From Micavibrio_B sp048498395 (GTDB lineage Bacteria > Pseudomonadota > Alphaproteobacteria > Micavibrionales > Micavibrionaceae), in the NCBI GenBank assembly GCA_048498395.1, contig JBEHYB010000090.1, positions 1 to 8,030 on the forward strand: 8,030 nucleotides of DNA, given 5' to 3'. The position numbers and the translations under genes are program-made. Shown here piece after piece: positions 5,992 to 8,030 of the stretch. The number at the start of each line of letters is the position of its first letter. The first letter of the stretch is position 1. The notes beneath the pieces are model-generated. The model ran no database searches. It was not told the DNA's origin and was given only the letters and a program-made list of their open reading frames with translations.

Positions 5992-6255
5992 TCAAGAAGT
6001 CTTGTAACCGGGCAGGAAGCGGGCGACGACTTCGCCGGCGAGCACGGGGACGATCGAATAGACAAAGGCGACCGCCAGGAAGAAGGTTTTGGAATCGTGC
6101 TCGAGATTGAAGACGGAGCGCAGCATATCGCCGAAAACGACGATAACCACGAAATATAATCCGGCCAATGCGATGCCGAGCCAGCGGTAATCCTTGTCCT
6201 TGAGCAGGATCAGGACATAGACGACGAGCAAAGCGAGTGACAGCGAGAACAGCAT
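5992..6255 (-). CDS. Small three-helix membrane protein of unknown function
   Basis: I do not recognise this 87-residue protein. It has three hydrophobic segments, at about residues 2-18, 25-43 and 57-80, with a basic-acidic KDKDYR turn between the first and second and a charged LEHDSK turn between the second and third. There is no signal peptide distinct from the first helix and no catalytic motif. Three helices in 87 residues predict an inner-membrane protein with very short loops. The ATG at 6255 is chosen because it starts exactly at the hydrophobic segment and has GGGA about nine bases upstream. The reading frame stays open to 6390, but that extension would run through the pirin terminator and into the pirin gene. 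It lies in tandem downstream of the pirin gene, separated by a terminator, so it probably has its own weak promoter (TTGGTA-N18-GAAAAT just upstream). The coding assignment rests on the coherent membrane pattern. Confidence 0.65.
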   Translation of the reverse strand: MLFSLSLALLVVYVLILLKDKDYRWLGIALAGLYFVVIVVFGDMLRSVFNLEHDSKTFFLAVAFVYSIVPVLAGEVVARFLPGYKTS

Positions 6256-6313
6256 GTTAAATTTTCCCGGTTTGTTTTCCGCCGTACCAACGCCCGGAAT
6301 GTCCTGCAGGTTC

Positions 6314-6348
6314 AAAAAGAGGCTGGCTGGGTCTGCACCCAGACAGCC
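6314..6348 (-). terminator. Intrinsic terminator after the pirin gene
   Basis: Read on the minus strand, GGCTG-T-CTGGGT, loop GCAG, ACCCAG-C-CAGCC form an 11-bp stem with a single mismatch, followed within two bases by CTTTTTG (T-run 6314-6318). It begins about eight bases after the pirin stop codon, the standard layout of a rho-independent terminator, and separates that gene from the small membrane gene. Confidence 0.75.
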
Positions 6349-6355
6349 GGGATGG

Positions 6356-7057
6356 TTAAGCAGGCACGTCGATGACGAGGATTTCGGCATCGGTCAAAGC
6401 CGTGATTTCGAATGTTTTCTCACCCGTAATCTCCGCGCCGTCGCCCTGATTGAGCACTTCGCCGTTGATGCTGAAGCTGCCGACCGAAGCCAGAATATAA
6501 GCCTGGTGCTTGATCGTCTGTTTCAGGCTCGTACCTTTCGTCAGATTGCCGCCATAGATCGCGGCATCCTGATGGATGAACAATGCGCCTTTTCCTTCAT
6601 GCTCTTTCTGTCCGGACACCAGTAATGGGAGCGAGTCCGTCACCGGCGTTTTCGGGAATTCACGTGCGTCCCAGCGGGGTTTGACATTCTGCTCGTTCGG
6701 CAGGATCCAGATCTGGTACAGGCTCGTGCTTTCATTCTCGGCGTTGAACTCAGCGTGCTGGATTCCAGACCCCGCGCTCATGACCTGAACGTCGCCAGCC
6801 GCCGTGCGGCCCGCGTTGCCCTCGCTGTCCTTATGCGAGATCGCGCCCTTGCGGACATAAGTTATGATCTCCATATTGTCGTGCGGGTGCGCGCCGAAAC
6901 CTTTATTGGCGGCAATGATATCGTCGTTGATGACCCGCAGATCCCCGAAGCCCATGCGGGATTCATTCCAGTAGCGCGCAAAGCTGAAATGATGGCGCGC
7001 ATCAAGCCAGCCATGATTTGCATGACCGAGTTTGTCGTAGGGGTAAACAGTAATCAT
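6356..7057 (-). CDS. Pirin family protein (YhaK/YhhW-like bicupin)
   Basis: Pirin-like proteins are cytoplasmic bicupins with one metal site in the N-terminal cupin. Some (E. coli YhhW) have quercetin 2,3-dioxygenase activity in vitro; the physiological role is usually unknown. The 233-residue length is typical of the short pirin type. The N-terminal segment WLDARHHFSFA and the block GFGAHPHDNMEIITYV are family signatures. The metal ligands are all present: His57, His59, His101 and Glu103 (within HAEFN). The C-terminal cupin (about 140-233) is complete but lacks metal residues, as is normal. The ATG at 7057 has AGAGGA eight bases upstream. A TCTAAT -10 (7084-7089) and a perfect palindrome at 7106-7121 lie in front, and a terminator follows, so it is probably a single-gene unit under a local repressor. 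Nothing ties it to the flagellar genes. The substrate cannot be predicted. Confidence 0.95.
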   Translation of the reverse strand: MITVYPYDKLGHANHGWLDARHHFSFARYWNESRMGFGDLRVINDDIIAANKGFGAHPHDNMEIITYVRKGAISHKDSEGNAGRTAAGDVQVMSAGSGIQHAEFNAENESTSLYQIWILPNEQNVKPRWDAREFPKTPVTDSLPLLVSGQKEHEGKGALFIHQDAAIYGGNLTKGTSLKQTIKHQAYILASVGSFSINGEVLNQGDGAEITGEKTFEITALTDAEILVIDVPA

Positions 7058-7083
7058 TTTGTAGTTCCTCTTAATTGGCGTGG

Positions 7084-7121
7084 ATTAGAATGGCACGCCA
7101 CTGATATTAACTTAAGTTAAT
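7084..7121 (-). promoter_or_regulatory. Pirin promoter region with 16-bp perfect palindrome
   Basis: ATTAACTTAAGTTAAT (7106-7121) is a perfect 16-bp palindrome. It covers the expected -35 area of a promoter whose -10 is TCTAAT on the minus strand (7084-7089, five of six bases). Transcription would start about 20 bases before the pirin ATG. The site is therefore well placed for a dimeric repressor. Many pirin genes sit next to LysR- or HxlR-type regulators, but no regulator gene is present in this window. Confidence 0.45.
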
Positions 7122-7148
7122 TTTTGAAATTTTGTAGACGTTTCAAAA
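7122..7148. promoter_or_regulatory. Second operator-like inverted repeat upstream of pirin
   Basis: TTTTGAAA (7122-7129) and TTTCAAAA (7141-7148) are exact inverted copies with an 11-base spacer. They adjoin the 16-bp palindrome. Their centre-to-centre spacing of 19 bases is close to two helical turns. The surrounding 100 bases are strongly AT-rich compared with the rest of the window. Confidence 0.3.
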
Positions 7149-7229
7149 TAGAGAGATAGTCACTTATCAGTAACTTAAAGGGTGATCTATCAGTTTGTTC
7201 GGCGGTTTTGGGAGATTCTCGCTGCTTTT

Positions 7230-7298
7230 GTCATTCTGAGGCAAAGCCGAAGAATCCTGCTGCTTTCAATCAAGATCCTTCGCGTTGCTCAGGATGAC
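7230..7298. repeat. 69-bp palindromic repeat element
   Basis: GTCATTCTGAG (7230-7240) pairs with CTCAGGATGAC (7288-7298), one G-T mismatch. The arms stay similar further in: GAGGCAAAGCCGAAGAATC on the left and GAGCAACGCGAAGGATC in the reverse complement of the right. The unit folds into one long imperfect hairpin. Elements beginning GTCATTCTGAG and ending CTCAGGATGAC are familiar intergenic repeats in many bacteria. The GAGGCAAAGCCGA / GAGCAACGCGA arm pair is the same as in the element at 3233-3365. Confidence 0.75.
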
Positions 7299-7317
7299 AG
7301 GAACGGGGGCTTTAAAC

Positions 7318-7342
7318 AAAAAAGCCCGGATGGAATCCGGGC
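7318..7342 (-). terminator. Strong intrinsic terminator after flhG
   Basis: On the minus strand GCCCGGAT, loop TCC, ATCCGGGC form a perfect 8-bp GC-rich stem followed at once by six T residues (7318-7323). It lies about 40 bases after the flhG stop codon and is a textbook rho-independent terminator, so flhG is the last gene of its operon. Confidence 0.9.
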
Positions 7343-7384
7343 CTTGATAATTCGAGTATAGCAGAAATTCTGCGAATTGCCAGT

Positions 7385-8030
7385 TTATCGGCGCGCGGCG
7401 ACGGCTTTGCCGATTTCCTTCGCTTCTTCCTGCATTTCACGATAGGCGACCTTGGCGATTTTCTCGACATCGGTCGCGGCTTCGGTGGTCGGCGAGCGCG
7501 TCAGCAACGGAGTCTGGTGACGGATTGTCTCTCTCACGCGCGGATCCATGCGCACCATGCCCGCCAAGGGCGGTGACAGGCGCAGGAAGTTTTCGCAAGC
7601 TTTCAGCAATGTCTTATAAGTCTTCTCACCTTCGGACGCGCTTTGCGCCTGGTTGATGACGATCGATACGTTTTTCGACATGCCGGCGGCAGAACCCAGT
7701 TTGATAAAGGCGTAAGCATCGGTCAGCGAGGTTGGTTCATCGGTTGTGACGAGCAGCGTACGTGTCGCGGTCGCCGAGAACATGCGGACGGTGCGGTCGA
7801 CACCGGCACCAAGATCGATGATCACGACATCGTATTTGTCGGAGACTTCGATCAGCTGATCGCGCAGGATCGCGAGACGCTGGGATGGCAGCGCGGAGAG
7901 CGAAGCCTGACCGGAACGTCCGGCGATAATATCAAACCCGCCATCTTCATAGGGCTGGATGACTTTATCCAGTGACAGGCGGCCGCGGATCACGTCGTTC
8001 AGATCGCGTTTCGGCATCCGGCCGAGCTGC
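7385..8030 (-). CDS. flhG: FlhG/FleN-type MinD-like ATPase, N-terminus beyond the window
   Basis: FlhG is a membrane-associated MinD/ParA-family ATPase that, with the SRP-like GTPase FlhF, sets the number and position of flagella. The last 214 residues are visible. The frame is open to the right edge (QLGR precedes MPKRDL), so this Met is internal and the P-loop (KGGVGKT type) lies outside. Visible features are MPKRDLNDVI, typical of the segment after the switch region; the Walker B-like VVIIDLGAGVD (Asp about 72 residues into the visible part), where the family has D-x-x-A/G-G; and the block TTDEPTSLTDAYAFIKL, where E/D-P-T-S-x-T-D-A-Y is the FlhG/MinD hallmark. The C-terminus is charged and helical. 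The neighbouring flagellar genes favour FlhG over the cell-division MinD. The gene ends in a strong terminator; flhF would be expected upstream, beyond the right edge. Confidence 0.8.
   Translation of the reverse strand, partial: QLGRMPKRDLNDVIRGRLSLDKVIQPYEDGGFDIIAGRSGQASLSALPSQRLAILRDQLIEVSDKYDVVIIDLGAGVDRTVRMFSATATRTLLVTTDEPTSLTDAYAFIKLGSAAGMSKNVSIVINQAQSASEGEKTYKTLLKACENFLRLSPPLAGMVRMDPRVRETIRHQTPLLTRSPTTEAATDVEKIAKVAYREMQEEAKEIGKAVAARR

Larger units (their letters stand above)
7058..7384. other. Gene-free 327-bp spacer between pirin and flhG
   Basis: I see no gene here on either strand. From left to right it holds the pirin ribosome site and promoter, the 16-bp palindrome and adjoining inverted repeat, about 80 bases of AT-rich sequence with two TATCAG copies, a 69-bp hairpin repeat element, the flhG terminator, and a short GCAGAA-A-TTCTGC palindrome (7361-7373) directly after the flhG stop codon. 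Confidence 0.7.

Noticed and set aside
6256..6390. N-terminal extension of the small membrane protein to 6390
   Set aside because: It would run through the pirin terminator and overlap the pirin 3' end, has no membrane or family features, and the ATG at 6255 coincides with the first hydrophobic helix.
8015..8017. ATG as the start of the FlhG-type gene (MPKRDL...)
   Set aside because: The frame is open upstream to the window edge and MPKRDL is an internal motif of the family; the P-loop must lie before it.

Overview
The window looks like chromosomal DNA of a polarly flagellated alphaproteobacterium. The evidence is the flagellar set FliI, FliJ, a FliK-like protein and an FlhG-type ATPase, the mid-50s GC content (judged by eye), and the style of the pseudopilins. 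A Micavibrio-like lineage would fit, but this is an inference from impression and no marker gene settles it.

Layout from left to right. Two overlapping pseudopilin genes lie on the minus strand: one cut by the left edge (1-490) and one of 410 residues (481-1713). A 157-bp AT-rich divergent spacer (1714-1870) carries candidate promoters and operator-like repeats. On the plus strand follow fliI (1871-3220), a 133-bp hairpin repeat element (3233-3365) and fliJ (3379-3801). A large proline/alanine-rich FliK-like gene (3802-5832, minus) converges on fliJ with no base between the two stop codons. A second, GC-rich inverted-repeat element (5886-5984) separates it from a small three-helix membrane protein of unknown function (5992-6255, minus). 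Then come a pirin-family gene with its own terminator (6314-6348) and promoter region (6356-7057, minus), a 327-bp gene-free stretch holding a perfect 16-bp palindrome, a third hairpin element and a strong terminator, and finally the C-terminal part of an FlhG/MinD-type ATPase (7385-8030, minus) that continues past the right edge.

How the genes work together. FliI (export ATPase) and FliJ (its central stalk) power flagellar type III export. The FliK-like protein would set hook length and switch export specificity. FlhG would set flagellar number and placement. The pseudopilins are separate envelope or secretion components transcribed away from fliI, and the pirin and small membrane protein look unrelated to motility.

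The least ordinary features are three palindromic intergenic elements in 8 kb, two of which share the same asymmetric arm module; possible leaderless starts for fliI and the FliK-like gene; and a pseudopilin whose C-terminal half contains a segment resembling phage tail-fibre stalks. I found no RNA gene, CRISPR array, integrase or transposase.
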